Shown here in pieces: positions 1 through 8,716 of a DNA stretch of 52,054 nt. Source of the DNA: Atopobium sp. ICM42b (GTDB lineage: Bacteria; Actinomycetota; Coriobacteriia; Coriobacteriales; Atopobiaceae); NCBI GenBank assembly GCA_000564995.1, contig JDFH01000017.1:1-52054 (forward strand), written 5' to 3'. The notes below the pieces were generated by a model. The model saw only the letters and a program-made list of their open reading frames with translations, did no database searches and was not told the origin of the DNA. The stretch's first letter is position 1. Every line of letters begins with the position of its first letter. The translations under genes and the position numbers were made by a program.

Positions 1-41
1 AGCCTCCCATTTCTTATGTCCAAGAAATGGGAGGCAGTTCA
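1..41. repeat. 46-bp palindrome copy 1 (IS3-type ends, cut by window edge)
   Basis: Perfect 14-bp inverted repeat: GCCTCCCATTTCTT at 2-15 pairs with AAGAAATGGGAGGC at 22-35. Two further copies lie at 25701-25746 and 26117-26162. The outer part of each arm (TGAACTGCC, then CTTGGACA on the minus strand) resembles the terminal repeats of IS150-group IS3-family elements. The sequence after it, CACATGCGGGTG, is nearly shared with copy 2. Confidence 0.7.
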
Positions 42-112
42 CATGCGGGTGGCTTTTTTGGTGACTAGTTATAGGAGCGGTTCTGCGAAGAGAGCTTACC
101 TGTGAGCTGGGA

Positions 113-1849
113 CTACTGTGGCAAAATCCAGGTAGGAAGACCATCAGAGAAGATACGTGCGAGGGGGTATGCCTCTTCAACAGTCAGTGTTGCAACAACG
201 TGATAAGGGCCCTCTGCTGATGCATCAAATACCAGCGCAAGGGGTTTCTCGCCATCAGAGGTAGGAAGCGCAAGGTAGACGCAGTGCCTGGATGGATTGT
301 AGAGCTCAACGGCCATGCGCCATCCATGTTTTGCTGCTCGCAGGGCGTTTTGCACCAGAGGCGAGTCGTCATCAAATCCGCACTCGGGATCAAAGAGCAG
401 AGGCGCGGCACCTGGAACGGGAAGCGAAAAGTCAGCGTCAGTATGCATGAGCTGCTGCTCGTTCTTTCTGTAGACGTACGCTGCGGAAAGGCAAGCTTGC
501 GCTGCCTGCAACGAGGGCGCGTCGCTCAGATAGGTGGTGCTAAGCGCATTCCAATCGGAGACAGGAGCCTCGTTCATGACCACGTCAACAGGGTTTATGG
601 ACAGCTGCTTTTCTGCGGCGGGCAGTTTCTCCCATGAAGCGATACCAGACTTAGGCAGACCGCGAAGCACGTCAACTGCCTGATCCTGCAGCTCACTTGC
701 AGAAACGCTAAGCTCCAAGAGCGTCCAAGGACGCAGAGCTCCGCGTTTTGACTTGCGGATAGTAGCGGTAATTACCTCGTCTGTCTGCGGTTTCTTGTAA
801 CGCGTGTTAAACGTAAACGTGCCGCCCTTGGAAATGAGCGCGCGAGAAGACACTGCAAGTTTGAAGTCTTCCTCCAGCTGCTTGAGGACGTTGGCGTCAA
901 CGGGAGCCATCTGATACAAAATGCCGAGAAGCTCGTTGTTGACGTGGAGGTCTTCCTCAAAATCGGCTGGGTATGTTGGGGCAGGGGCAGGAGCTTCATT
1001 CTGATTGATTACCTGCGTAGAAGTTTGGGATTCAGAAGCTGTAATGCTAGAGGCAGAACTTGTTGCACTCATTGCCTGCTGCAATACTGAAGGAGCAGCT
1101 TCAAGCGTCTTCTCTTCATCGGAGCCGTCGTAGGGGTTATAGGTTACGGTAAGCGAGATGGTTGGCTCAGGCACTACAGGTTCGGGCACTGTCGGCTCAG
1201 CAGTTTTAGACTCTGGAGCTGGCGTTTCGGTCTCGTCAGGTTCTGGAGATGCGTCATCAGCGGTTCCAGCGGGCTCTGGAGTGACATCATCGGCAGATTC
1301 TTGCTGGAAGTCTTCTTCAGGCGCCTCTGCACAAGGCGTTGCTACAACAGGTGTCCCAGCAGCAGATTCCTCTGTGACTAGTGCTGTTTCTGCAGCTGAC
1401 AGTTCCTCCGAGCTCTCCGTGACAGGTAGCTCCTCTGGCTCCGTCAACTCTTCCTGTGCAGGAAGCTCCTCAACTTCAGGTTCCGCTTCAACTACTAGGT
1501 GCTTTGGCTTGAGTGCGCGAATGGACTTTGCTCCACGGCGGCGTTTCCATGGTTTACCGTTGCTTTGGGGCTCGACGTTTTTCTCGCCAGCTACAAGGGC
1601 AGCCTCAAAGATGTCAAAAGTCAAAAGCGTTGCGTAGACGTAACCCTTTTTGAAGGCTGTGATCTTAATGAAATCGGGGCACGCCTCCATGAGAGCGCGG
1701 ATGTCGTCAAAGCCAAAATCCTGCGGTGCAAGGTCGTCTTCAATGAGCACGCCCTCAACGGTAGAGAGGGGAGTCTGCTTAGAGACGCCAATGGTTGCTT
1801 TGAGTAGTTTATACAGGTAGAGAGCGTGTTCTTGTTTTATAACAGCCAT
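113..1849 (-). CDS. hypothetical protein, possible OST-HTH/LOTUS-like N-terminus with long acidic linker
   Basis: 578 residues, function unknown. Residues 1-75 form a compact domain (GFDDIRALMEACPDFIKI, then GYVYATLL) that loosely recalls the OST-HTH/LOTUS winged-helix fold; this is pattern impression only. Residues about 115-300 are a low-complexity Glu/Pro/Ser/Thr linker. Residues about 300-578 are a globular region with no motif I recognise. No signal peptide or membrane segment is visible, so it is probably cytoplasmic. The ATG at 1849 follows a good CAGGAG site. It is divergent from the phosphodiesterase gene, with about 145 bp between them. If the N-terminal reading is right, an RNA-related role would fit, but nothing else supports it. 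Confidence 0.75.
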   Translation of the reverse strand: MAVIKQEHALYLYKLLKATIGVSKQTPLSTVEGVLIEDDLAPQDFGFDDIRALMEACPDFIKITAFKKGYVYATLLTFDIFEAALVAGEKNVEPQSNGKPWKRRRGAKSIRALKPKHLVVEAEPEVEELPAQEELTEPEELPVTESSEELSAAETALVTEESAAGTPVVATPCAEAPEEDFQQESADDVTPEPAGTADDASPEPDETETPAPESKTAEPTVPEPVVPEPTISLTVTYNPYDGSDEEKTLEAAPSVLQQAMSATSSASSITASESQTSTQVINQNEAPAPAPTYPADFEEDLHVNNELLGILYQMAPVDANVLKQLEEDFKLAVSSRALISKGGTFTFNTRYKKPQTDEVITATIRKSKRGALRPWTLLELSVSASELQDQAVDVLRGLPKSGIASWEKLPAAEKQLSINPVDVVMNEAPVSDWNALSTTYLSDAPSLQAAQACLSAAYVYRKNEQQLMHTDADFSLPVPGAAPLLFDPECGFDDDSPLVQNALRAAKHGWRMAVELYNPSRHCVYLALPTSDGEKPLALVFDASAEGPYHVVATLTVEEAYPLARIFSDGLPTWILPQ

Positions 1850-1994
1850 GATGCTCCTGAGATAGTAGTTAGTGGACTACATACTACTCGATTTTGAACA
1901 GACAAAGATACTGATTACGCACAGAAAGTCGCAATACGTAGCGAAAAAGCGAGAACTGGACTGATAGAATAAAGCTAGATTGAAGGGAGCTTAC

Positions 1995-3398
1995 ATGATT
2001 GGTCGTTTTATTAAGAGAGCTGCAGTTAGAGCTGCAGGTTTAGCAATTACTCAGTATGCCGCAAAGGCAGCACTTCAATCCGAGGCTGGAAGAAAGCTGC
2101 TTGCTACAACGGCTTCTAAGGCTGCTAACTTAGCAGGTAATATCGCAAAAGAGCAGCTTACAGCTGGGTTTAATGCTCATATTAGGCCAGCACTGCCAAA
2201 CGGCGATGCTATTCAGTCATCAGTCGCTCGTGCTCAGTCTGCGCTTCGTTCGGCTCAGACTTCAGTTTTGGCTGCTCAGGCCCAGCTTCAGTCTAATCTA
2301 GAGAATCGTTTTTCTCGCCCAAAGAACAAGCTTTCAAAGCAGCTTGCAAGCACTGCAGAGTCGCTTGAAGAGATGGGGGAGACCCTGGCCGAGCACCAGG
2401 ATGCTGCCGCAGATATCGCAGTTGCAGATGTTGTTGAGGAAATTGCTGCTCAAAATGAACAGGATTCTGACGCTTTGTTAGCCTCTACCAAAAAACGCAA
2501 GACGCTCAGAAACGTTGCAATTGCTGGTGGCGTTGTGGCTGGTGCTGCTCTTGGTTTGGCTGCATACGGTGCTTATTCCATTGCTCCACGCAAGCAAAAT
2601 GATCGCCTGCTCCTGGAGCGTTGGCATGAGATTGCTCGTCATCGCTATGCTCACCGTGGTCTCTACAACAACGAGGCGGGCATTCCAGAGAACTCCCTAC
2701 TTGCTTTCCGCGCAGCTGTCGAGAAGGGCTTTGGCTCCGAGGTTGATGTTCACCTGACGGCAGACAACAAGCTGGTTGTTGTTCACGATTCAGCGCTTGA
2801 TCGCCTCTGTGGCGTACAGAAGATTGTTGAGGAGTCCACGCTGGAGGAGCTTCGTGGTCTTAGGCTTCTTGCTACCGACGAGCAGATTCCAACATTTGAG
2901 GAAGTTCTTGAGGTTTATGCGTGGAGTGGCTCCGGTGAGCTGCCTGCACCTTTGATTATTGAGGCTAAGACACGCAACAATAACGCTGAGCAGCTGACAG
3001 AAAAGATTATGCAGGCTCTTGATCTTCGTCCCGTTCGTGCATGCATCGAGAGCTTTGACCCTCGCGTTTTGCAGTGGCTACGTCAGAACCGTCCTGAGAT
3101 GCTTCGTGGCCAGCTCTCAGAGAATTTCCTGGTTGACCGTCAGACTAAGCACATGAACATTGCTACACGAGCTGGCGCTACAGCTCTCTTTGGTAATTCT
3201 GTTGGTCGTCCAGACTTCATTTCTTACAAGTTTGAAGATCGCAAGAACCCCTTTGTTAAGCTGGCTTGCAATACCATGGGTGCACACCTGATTACCTGGA
3301 CCGTTAGGAACGAGGAGGACATGATTGCCTCCGAGCTTGAAGGTGCGCCTGTCATCTTTGAGGGATTTATCCCAACCCCTGCGTCGCTGATTAACTAG
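1995..3398 (+). CDS. membrane-anchored glycerophosphodiester phosphodiesterase family protein
   Basis: 467 residues. The C-terminal half carries the GDPD signature: AHRGLY near residue 220, PENSLLAF, then EVDVHLTADNKLVVVHD, which supply the catalytic His and metal-binding acids of the TIM-barrel family. Known members hydrolyse glycerophosphodiesters to glycerol 3-phosphate and an alcohol. The N-terminal ~165 residues are Ala/Gln-rich and predicted helical. A membrane segment at about 171-193 (IAGGVVAGAALGLAAYGAYS) follows a KKRK cluster, so the enzyme domain is tethered to the membrane. The ATG at 1995 has AGGGAG upstream; an in-frame TTG at 1980 has none. A terminator follows at 3463. Substrate unknown: membrane lipid or teichoic-acid-like polymer. 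Confidence 0.9.
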   Translation: MIGRFIKRAAVRAAGLAITQYAAKAALQSEAGRKLLATTASKAANLAGNIAKEQLTAGFNAHIRPALPNGDAIQSSVARAQSALRSAQTSVLAAQAQLQSNLENRFSRPKNKLSKQLASTAESLEEMGETLAEHQDAAADIAVADVVEEIAAQNEQDSDALLASTKKRKTLRNVAIAGGVVAGAALGLAAYGAYSIAPRKQNDRLLLERWHEIARHRYAHRGLYNNEAGIPENSLLAFRAAVEKGFGSEVDVHLTADNKLVVVHDSALDRLCGVQKIVEESTLEELRGLRLLATDEQIPTFEEVLEVYAWSGSGELPAPLIIEAKTRNNNAEQLTEKIMQALDLRPVRACIESFDPRVLQWLRQNRPEMLRGQLSENFLVDRQTKHMNIATRAGATALFGNSVGRPDFISYKFEDRKNPFVKLACNTMGAHLITWTVRNEEDMIASELEGAPVIFEGFIPTPASLIN

Positions 3399-3462
3399 TT
3401 TTCTACTTAGCGAGAAGAACGTTTGGCTTAAACTACGGCCAAAATTTATAGGTTTATCTGGG

Positions 3463-3493
3463 ACTCCACGGGTTTCTCGCCCGTGGAGTTTCT
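3463..3493 (+). terminator. rho-independent terminator with GGCGAGAA-type loop
   Basis: ACTCCACGGG (3463-3472) pairs perfectly with CCCGTGGAGT (3480-3489), followed by TTCTT. The loop is TTTCTCG, so loop plus stem start reads TTTCTCGCC, the complement of the overrepresented GGCGAGAA octamer. Confidence 0.75.
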
Positions 3494-3523
3494 TGTGAAA
3501 AGTTCTTTAAAATTGTCGTATGA

Positions 3524-3539
3524 ATATATGTACATATAT
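3524..3539. promoter_or_regulatory. perfect 16-bp palindrome upstream of the metal ATPase
   Basis: ATATATGTACATATAT is perfectly self-complementary and ends 46 bp before the ATPase start. AT-rich palindromes of this kind are typical operators of ArsR/SmtB-type metal sensors in front of P1B ATPase genes; no such regulator gene is in the window. The binding protein is inferred. Confidence 0.45.
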
Positions 3540-3585
3540 CAATTTAAGGAGTAGACTAGGCGTAACAACAATCCAAGGAGGAGCT

Positions 3586-5481
3586 ATGGGCTCAAAGACA
3601 AAGGTGAAGATTGCTCGCATTGTCTGTTCTGCTGTTTTGCTAGGTATTGCTTACGCGGTTGAGCACGCATTTGACCTGCAACTTTGGCAGGCACTGTTGC
3701 TTTACTTGTTGCCTTACGCTGTTGCGGGATACGATGTTGTTCTAGAAGCATGGGAGAGCATCACTGAGGGTGAGTGCTTTAACGAAGACTTGCTCATGAC
3801 CATTGCTACTGTTGGTGCCTTGCTCATTGGCTTTGTGCCTAACGGTTCTCCTATGTTTGATGAGGCCGTCTTTGTCATGCTGTTCTTCCAGGTAGGAGAA
3901 GTGTTTGAACACCTTGCTTCCGATAACAGCAAGAAATCTATTGCCAAGCTTATGGATATCCGTCCTGACAGCGCAACGGTTGAACGTGACGGACAGCTGC
4001 TTACTATCTCTCCAGAAAAAGTTGGGCTAGGAGAGATTATTGTGGTCAAACCCGGCGACCGTGTCCCTGTTGACGCAGAGATCGTCGAGGGTTCTACCAG
4101 TCTTGATACCGTTGCTCTTACTGGTGAGAGCGTGCCTCGTGACGCAACGGTGGGAGACAATATTATCTCAGGCTGTGTAAACCTTTCTGGTGTGGTACGC
4201 GCCCGCGTTACTCACCTCTTTGAAGACTCTACTGCTTCCCGCATCATTAAGCTGGTAGAGAGCTCAAACCAAAACAAGTCCAAGAGCGAGAGTTTTATTC
4301 GTCGTTTTTCTCGCGTGTATACTCCAGCTGTTGTTTACGGTGCTATTGCGCTGGCATTTTTGCCACCACTGCTCTCGGGAGACTTTGTGGGCAACGCATC
4401 AATCTGGATTGTAAGAGCACTGACCTTCCTTATTGCATCTTGTCCGTGTGCGCTGGTAGTTTCCGTGCCACTGGCTTTCTTTGGCGGTATTGGCGCTGCT
4501 TCGAAGGAGGGCATCCTAATCAAGGGCTCTGCGTACATTGATATGCTTTCTACCCTTGATACCGTTGCATTTGACAAGACCGGTACGTTGACCGAGGGTG
4601 TCTTTGAGGTTCTGGCTGTTCATTCTCAGACCATTGGCGAGAAGGACCTTCTGCACCTAGCTTCTCAGGTTGAGATGCACTCCACGCACCCCATTGCTGC
4701 AGCTCTTCGTGCTGCCTATCCAAGTAAGGACGATGACTGTGTTATCACGGACATCAAAGAAATTGCTGGTCAGGGCATTTGCGCTAACGTGAATGGTAAG
4801 AGCGTTGCTGTTGGCAACAGCGCACTTATGGAGAGCGTAGGAGCTTCTTGGAAAGCGTGCGAGAACCACGGAACCATCATTCACGTGGCTGTTGATGGGA
4901 CCTACATGGGCCACATTGTTATTTCTGACCGCGAACGAGCTGATGCTCCAGCAGCAATCGCTTCCCTCAAAAACGTTGGCGTTTCTAAGGTTGTTATGCT
5001 CACGGGCGATAAACGCGACGTTGCAGAAGAGATTGCAGCTCAGATGGGTATCACCGAGGTTCGCTCTGAGCTGCTTCCACAGGATAAGGTAGCTGCGGTC
5101 GAAGGCCTTCTCGCCCAAAAGACAGCTGGTAAGTCCCTTGCTTTTGTCGGTGACGGCATCAATGATGCACCCGTTCTTGCACGCGCTGATGTAGGCGTTG
5201 CTATGGGCGGTTTGGGGTCTGATGCTGCTATTGAGGCCGCCGACGTAGTTCTTATGGACGACAAGCTTTCTAAGCTCTCAAAGGCCGTAAAGATTGCTCG
5301 TCATACCTTGGGTATTGCAAAGCAAAATATTGTGTTTGCTATTGGCGTTAAGGTTTCTGTTTTGATTCTTGCAGCCTTTGGTTTGGCTCCCATGTGGCTA
5401 GCGGTCTTTGGAGACATAGGCGTTATGGTGCTTGCGGTTCTTAATTCCACTAGAGCTTTGAATATAAAGTCGATCAAGTAA
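3586..5481 (+). CDS. heavy-metal translocating P1B-type ATPase (Zn/Cd/Co type)
   Basis: 631 residues. It exports (or imports) a soft metal cation using ATP. Visible motifs: actuator TGES (~179), transmembrane CPC (286-288, ASCPCALVVSVP), phosphorylation site DKTGTLT (D330), the P1B HP pair (H368-P369, MHSTHPIA) and hinge GDGINDAP (~522). Paired hydrophobic segments lie at the N-terminus, around 100, 245-300 and the C-terminus. There is no N-terminal CxxC metal-binding domain, unlike many CadA/CopA proteins. The CPC and the C-terminal GDIGVMVLAVLNSTRAL favour the Zn/Cd/Co class (ZntA/CadA) over copper. The ATG at 3586 has AAGGAGGA upstream; the open frame extends 66 bp further without a comparable site. 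Confidence 0.93.
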   Translation: MGSKTKVKIARIVCSAVLLGIAYAVEHAFDLQLWQALLLYLLPYAVAGYDVVLEAWESITEGECFNEDLLMTIATVGALLIGFVPNGSPMFDEAVFVMLFFQVGEVFEHLASDNSKKSIAKLMDIRPDSATVERDGQLLTISPEKVGLGEIIVVKPGDRVPVDAEIVEGSTSLDTVALTGESVPRDATVGDNIISGCVNLSGVVRARVTHLFEDSTASRIIKLVESSNQNKSKSESFIRRFSRVYTPAVVYGAIALAFLPPLLSGDFVGNASIWIVRALTFLIASCPCALVVSVPLAFFGGIGAASKEGILIKGSAYIDMLSTLDTVAFDKTGTLTEGVFEVLAVHSQTIGEKDLLHLASQVEMHSTHPIAAALRAAYPSKDDDCVITDIKEIAGQGICANVNGKSVAVGNSALMESVGASWKACENHGTIIHVAVDGTYMGHIVISDRERADAPAAIASLKNVGVSKVVMLTGDKRDVAEEIAAQMGITEVRSELLPQDKVAAVEGLLAQKTAGKSLAFVGDGINDAPVLARADVGVAMGGLGSDAAIEAADVVLMDDKLSKLSKAVKIARHTLGIAKQNIVFAIGVKVSVLILAAFGLAPMWLAVFGDIGVMVLAVLNSTRALNIKSIK

Positions 5482-5502
5482 AAGAGTCAGGGCTGCTGGC
5501 CT

Positions 5503-5530
5503 AAAAAAGAGCGCTCGCAAAGGAGCGCTC
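5503..5530. terminator. convergent terminator between the ATPase gene and trmB
   Basis: GAGCGCTC (5509-5516) pairs with GAGCGCTC (5523-5530) around GCAAAG. On the minus strand the stem is followed directly by six T (5503-5508), a classic terminator for trmB. On the plus strand a weaker T-run lies 10 bases downstream. Confidence 0.8.
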
Positions 5531-5582
5531 CTACAAAGGTTTTTTTGGCAAACGGCTGTTTCTACACAGAGCCAATTACAAA

Positions 5583-6410
5583 TTACTGAGCCTTCTTACG
5601 AAGTCTACGAGCACGGTTTGCAAGATTGCGGACCGTGCTTTCCATTCCATGAGGAACGTAGGTTAGCGATTCTAAATCTTCTGGAAGGTAGTCAACAAGA
5701 CTGACAGGCTCTGTGGGTGTGAAATCTGCTGGTACAGGACCCGGAGCAATTAGGTAGGCATGAACCTTAGCGCCCTGGGCGCCAAGTTTTTGTTCGTACT
5801 CACTGGGAACATCGTGAGGAAAATCTGTCTGTGCATCTCGCGTTTTCCAAATAAAGTTGTAACCAGCAACTCCAACTTGCTCAAGAGAAAAATCAAAAAG
5901 TGGCTGACTGTCCGTTTTAAGACGAACAACACCCTCTTTAGCCAAAACATTTCTATACTGCATAAGACGCTCAGCATCAGTGAGGCGCAACTTTGCCTGC
6001 CTGATTCGAGGAAATGGTGCAGGGAAGTTGAGGTAAATAACAGAGACTTCTTCTGGCGAGAAGTACTCATCTATCTTCATGCCGGTACCAGGAACTACGA
6101 TGGCGTTAGGCACTCCAGCTTCATAAATTGTTTTAGCAGCATATGAAATACAGATAGGCTCTGTATCAATGGCTACAAAAAGCACGTTAGGATTTGCCTT
6201 AGCTTGAGCAGCAGTAAAAGATCCCTTGCCGCAGCCAAGGTCTACACGGACCTCAGAGAAGGGAACATGTCCTTGAGCAGTAATTGGCGCACACACAGAA
6301 GCCCACGTACCTCTCAAAGCCTCTGGATGAGGCTCAATGACGCTGGAATACGCCTCTAAGCGCTCTTCCAGAACAAAGTTTTTAGGCAAACGTGCATGTA
6401 GTGCGCGCAA
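5583..6410 (-). CDS. trmB: tRNA (guanine46-N7)-methyltransferase family protein (TrmB-like)
   Basis: 275 residues. TrmB adds a methyl group from SAM to N7 of G46 in tRNA. The SAM site is VDLGCGKGSF (about 60-70), followed by FVAIDTEP. Later motifs are KEGVVRLKTDSQPLF and RLTDAERLMQYRNVL. The usual PDPWPKKRH box is replaced by FPAPFPRIRQAKLRL, so this is a divergent member. It starts with TTG at 6410, which has TGAGGAG five bases upstream; the product begins MRALHARLPKNF. It lies 36 bp downstream of yfbR and is probably cotranscribed with it. Confidence 0.85.
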   Translation of the reverse strand: MRALHARLPKNFVLEERLEAYSSVIEPHPEALRGTWASVCAPITAQGHVPFSEVRVDLGCGKGSFTAAQAKANPNVLFVAIDTEPICISYAAKTIYEAGVPNAIVVPGTGMKIDEYFSPEEVSVIYLNFPAPFPRIRQAKLRLTDAERLMQYRNVLAKEGVVRLKTDSQPLFDFSLEQVGVAGYNFIWKTRDAQTDFPHDVPSEYEQKLGAQGAKVHAYLIAPGPVPADFTPTEPVSLVDYLPEDLESLTYVPHGMESTVRNLANRARRLRKKAQ

Positions 6411-6446
6411 AGTAACTCCTCAAAAGCAGGCAAAATCAGCGTTTCT

Positions 6447-7064
6447 TTACAGAAGCTGATCAAGCGTTTCTCCGTACGAAGGTAGGAATTCTGTCATAAA
6501 ATCGCGCACTTCTGGAAGAGAATCTGCTAAATCTTCAACAACTCCACGAGTTGAGGCTTCAGCGGTAATAAATTCTGAGTTTCCAGACTGAGCCTCCTCA
6601 ATACACTTAATAAGTGCCGCAATCTTATCTGCAGCTTTAATAAGCTTTCTAAGATAAACTTCACTCTCCGAAGCCTCAGTGCTGTGAGTGAGCACCTGAG
6701 CATAGGCATCTTGCAGGTCTTCTGGCAGTGTGGAGAGAATGGTTTTCTCGGCACGTGCCTCTACCTGATGATACGCATCTCTAATCTCTGAATTAGCATA
6801 CTTTACCGGCGTGGGCATGTCTCCGGTGATAATCTCTGATGCATCGTGATACATACCAATAAGGGCTGCACGATCTGCGTCAAGATTTCTGTGATAGCGC
6901 ACATTTGCAATAGTTGCGAGGCAGTGAGAAATAACGGCCACGTCAAGGGCGTGTTCAGCAAGGCTTTCTGATCGAGAATTGCGCATAAGCGACCAGCGCT
7001 CAATGTAGCGCATGCGAGAAATAAGTGCAAAAAAGCTAGACTGCGACGAAGAATTCTGAGACAT
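6447..7064 (-). CDS. yfbR: YfbR-like HD-domain 5'-deoxynucleotidase
   Basis: 205 residues, the usual size. HD-superfamily metal phosphohydrolase; E. coli YfbR removes phosphate from deoxynucleoside 5'-monophosphates. Evidence: RWSLMRNSRSESLAEHALDVA with the first metal His, then YHDASEIITGDMPTPVKY (HD pair and substrate loop), and a later KAADKIAALIKC with the distal Asp. No membrane segments. The ATG at 7064 follows AAGGAGGGG. First gene of a two-gene minus-strand unit with trmB. Confidence 0.9.
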   Translation of the reverse strand: MSQNSSSQSSFFALISRMRYIERWSLMRNSRSESLAEHALDVAVISHCLATIANVRYHRNLDADRAALIGMYHDASEIITGDMPTPVKYANSEIRDAYHQVEARAEKTILSTLPEDLQDAYAQVLTHSTEASESEVYLRKLIKAADKIAALIKCIEEAQSGNSEFITAEASTRGVVEDLADSLPEVRDFMTEFLPSYGETLDQLL

Positions 7065-7344
7065 TGCCCCTCCTTAATTTGTTTTCTCAACCTTACCACG
7101 GATACCGGACAAAAACTGTTTTGACACAACTATGCAATGTAGTCATAGCAAATATGAAGTAATCAAATACTTTAGATGTTTATATGAAATTATTGATATC
7201 TGAACATCCGTTCATGGGTATTTTTGCTCCGCTTACCGGCAACCATGGCTAACTTATTCCAAAGGAGTTAACCCGGGCTTACTATGCAAGTAAACCTCGT
7301 CCGTTTAAAAGAAGTGAGCGGACAACAAAGGAAGGATGGGAAAC

Positions 7345-8592
7345 ATGAGTAAGTATGCTTTTGTAGGCGGCAAGCTCGTTGACGGTACTGGCGCTGCTCC
7401 AGTTGAGGACTCCCTTGTCCTTATCGATGACGACAAGATTACCTATGCTGGTCCTCGTAAAGAGGTCCCAGAGGGATATGAGGTACGTGACGCATCTGGC
7501 CATACCGTAATGCCTGGTCTTGTTGATACACACCTGCACTTCTCCGGCAACCTGACCGACAACGATAACGACTGGGTTATCGAGTCCGTTGCTCAGAAGC
7601 AGGCATGCGCAGTCAAGCAGGCTTATGACGCTCTTACCCACGGCCTTACCACTGTCGTTGAGATTGGCCGTAATGGTATTGCTATCCGCGATCTCGTTAA
7701 CATGGGCATTATGCAGGGTCCTCGTATCTTTGCTACCGGCCTTGGCCTTTGCCGCGTTGCTGGTCACGGTGACTCTCACCACCTGCCACTGCAGATTTCC
7801 AAGGACGGACACCCTTGGGGCGACCAGGTAGACGGTCCATGGGAGCTTCGTAAGGCAATCCGCCGTCGTCTCCGTGAAGAGCCTGACGGCATCAAGATCT
7901 GGGCAACCGGTGGCGGCATTTGGCGTTGGGACTCCGACCGTCTGCAGCTCTTCTGCACCGAGGAAATCAAGGCAATTGCTGACGAGTGCGCACTGGTAGG
8001 CATCCCTCTGTACGCTCACTCTTACAACAACTTTGACGCTGCATATGACTGCGTCCGCTTTGGTTGCAAGCAGCTCATTCACGGCTTTGAGCTAGACGAG
8101 CGCACCATGAAGCTTATGGCAGAGCAGGGAACATACTTCACCCCAACCATCGGCTTCCTGCCAACTTGGTACGGAACTTATCCACCAGACTGGACTCCAG
8201 AGCTTGACGCATTCCCAGGCGAGACTGTTGTCGAGAAGGGCCTTGCACGCACCTACGCTAACCTGCGTAAGGCTTATGACATGGGTATCACCATTACCAT
8301 CGGCTCTGACTCCTTCAGCTTTGTCACTCCTTACGGCTACGTCACCATCGATGAGATGTATGACTTTGTCGAGAAGGTTGGCATCTCCATCCTTGATACT
8401 GTTGCAGCTGCTACTTACAACGGCGCAAAGATGCTGGGCAAGGAGAACGAGTTTGGTGCTGTCAAGGAAGGCCTCTCCGCTGATATCCTCGTAGTCAAGG
8501 GCGACGTTGCTAACAACATCCGCGACCTCACGCCTGAGAACATGGACGTCATCATGAAGGAAGGCAAGATTATTGATCGCGGCAGCTTCTAA
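7345..8592 (+). CDS. metal-dependent amidohydrolase (imidazolonepropionase-like family)
   Basis: 415 residues. Amidohydrolase-superfamily TIM barrel with the N-terminal beta-sandwich signature (GGKLVDGTGAAPVEDSLVLI) and metal motifs in order: VDTHLHFSG (HxH), GIKIWATGGG (likely carboxylated Lys), PLYAHSYN (His), IHGFELDE (His) and IGSDSF (Asp). Family members hydrolyse cyclic amides, peptides or prolidase-type substrates; the substrate cannot be told from sequence. Of two nearby ATGs, 7345 is about nine bases after AAAGGAAGG, whereas 7336 directly abuts it. The codon usage is very regular, suggesting good expression. It stands alone, with a terminator at 8625. Confidence 0.88.
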   Translation: MSKYAFVGGKLVDGTGAAPVEDSLVLIDDDKITYAGPRKEVPEGYEVRDASGHTVMPGLVDTHLHFSGNLTDNDNDWVIESVAQKQACAVKQAYDALTHGLTTVVEIGRNGIAIRDLVNMGIMQGPRIFATGLGLCRVAGHGDSHHLPLQISKDGHPWGDQVDGPWELRKAIRRRLREEPDGIKIWATGGGIWRWDSDRLQLFCTEEIKAIADECALVGIPLYAHSYNNFDAAYDCVRFGCKQLIHGFELDERTMKLMAEQGTYFTPTIGFLPTWYGTYPPDWTPELDAFPGETVVEKGLARTYANLRKAYDMGITITIGSDSFSFVTPYGYVTIDEMYDFVEKVGISILDTVAAATYNGAKMLGKENEFGAVKEGLSADILVVKGDVANNIRDLTPENMDVIMKEGKIIDRGSF

Positions 8593-8624
8593 GCTTCCTG
8601 TTCGATAATTTGTAACGCGAAGGT

Positions 8625-8662
8625 TGGGCCCTGACTCACTTAAGCGTCAGGGCCCACTTTTA
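8625..8662 (+). terminator. probable terminator after the amidohydrolase gene
   Basis: TGGGCCCTGAC (8625-8635) pairs with GTCAGGGCCCA (8646-8656), an 11-bp perfect stem followed by CTTTTA. The T-run is short. Confidence 0.65.
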
Positions 8663-8716
8663 CAGGCAAGAAGTTTATTCTTTGATATAAAAGTTTGACA
8701 TTTGAAGGAGCTCACT

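Noticed and set aside
1158..1637. Ser/Gly-rich plus-strand open frame opposite the acidic linker
   Set aside because: Explained as the complement of the Glu/Pro/Ser-rich linker; no start site.
1864..1888. AGTAGT...ACTACT inverted repeat between the first two genes
   Set aside because: Arms of six bases only; could be chance.
7121..7149. TTGACA upstream of the amidohydrolase gene as a promoter
   Set aside because: No acceptable -10 box at 16-18 bp.
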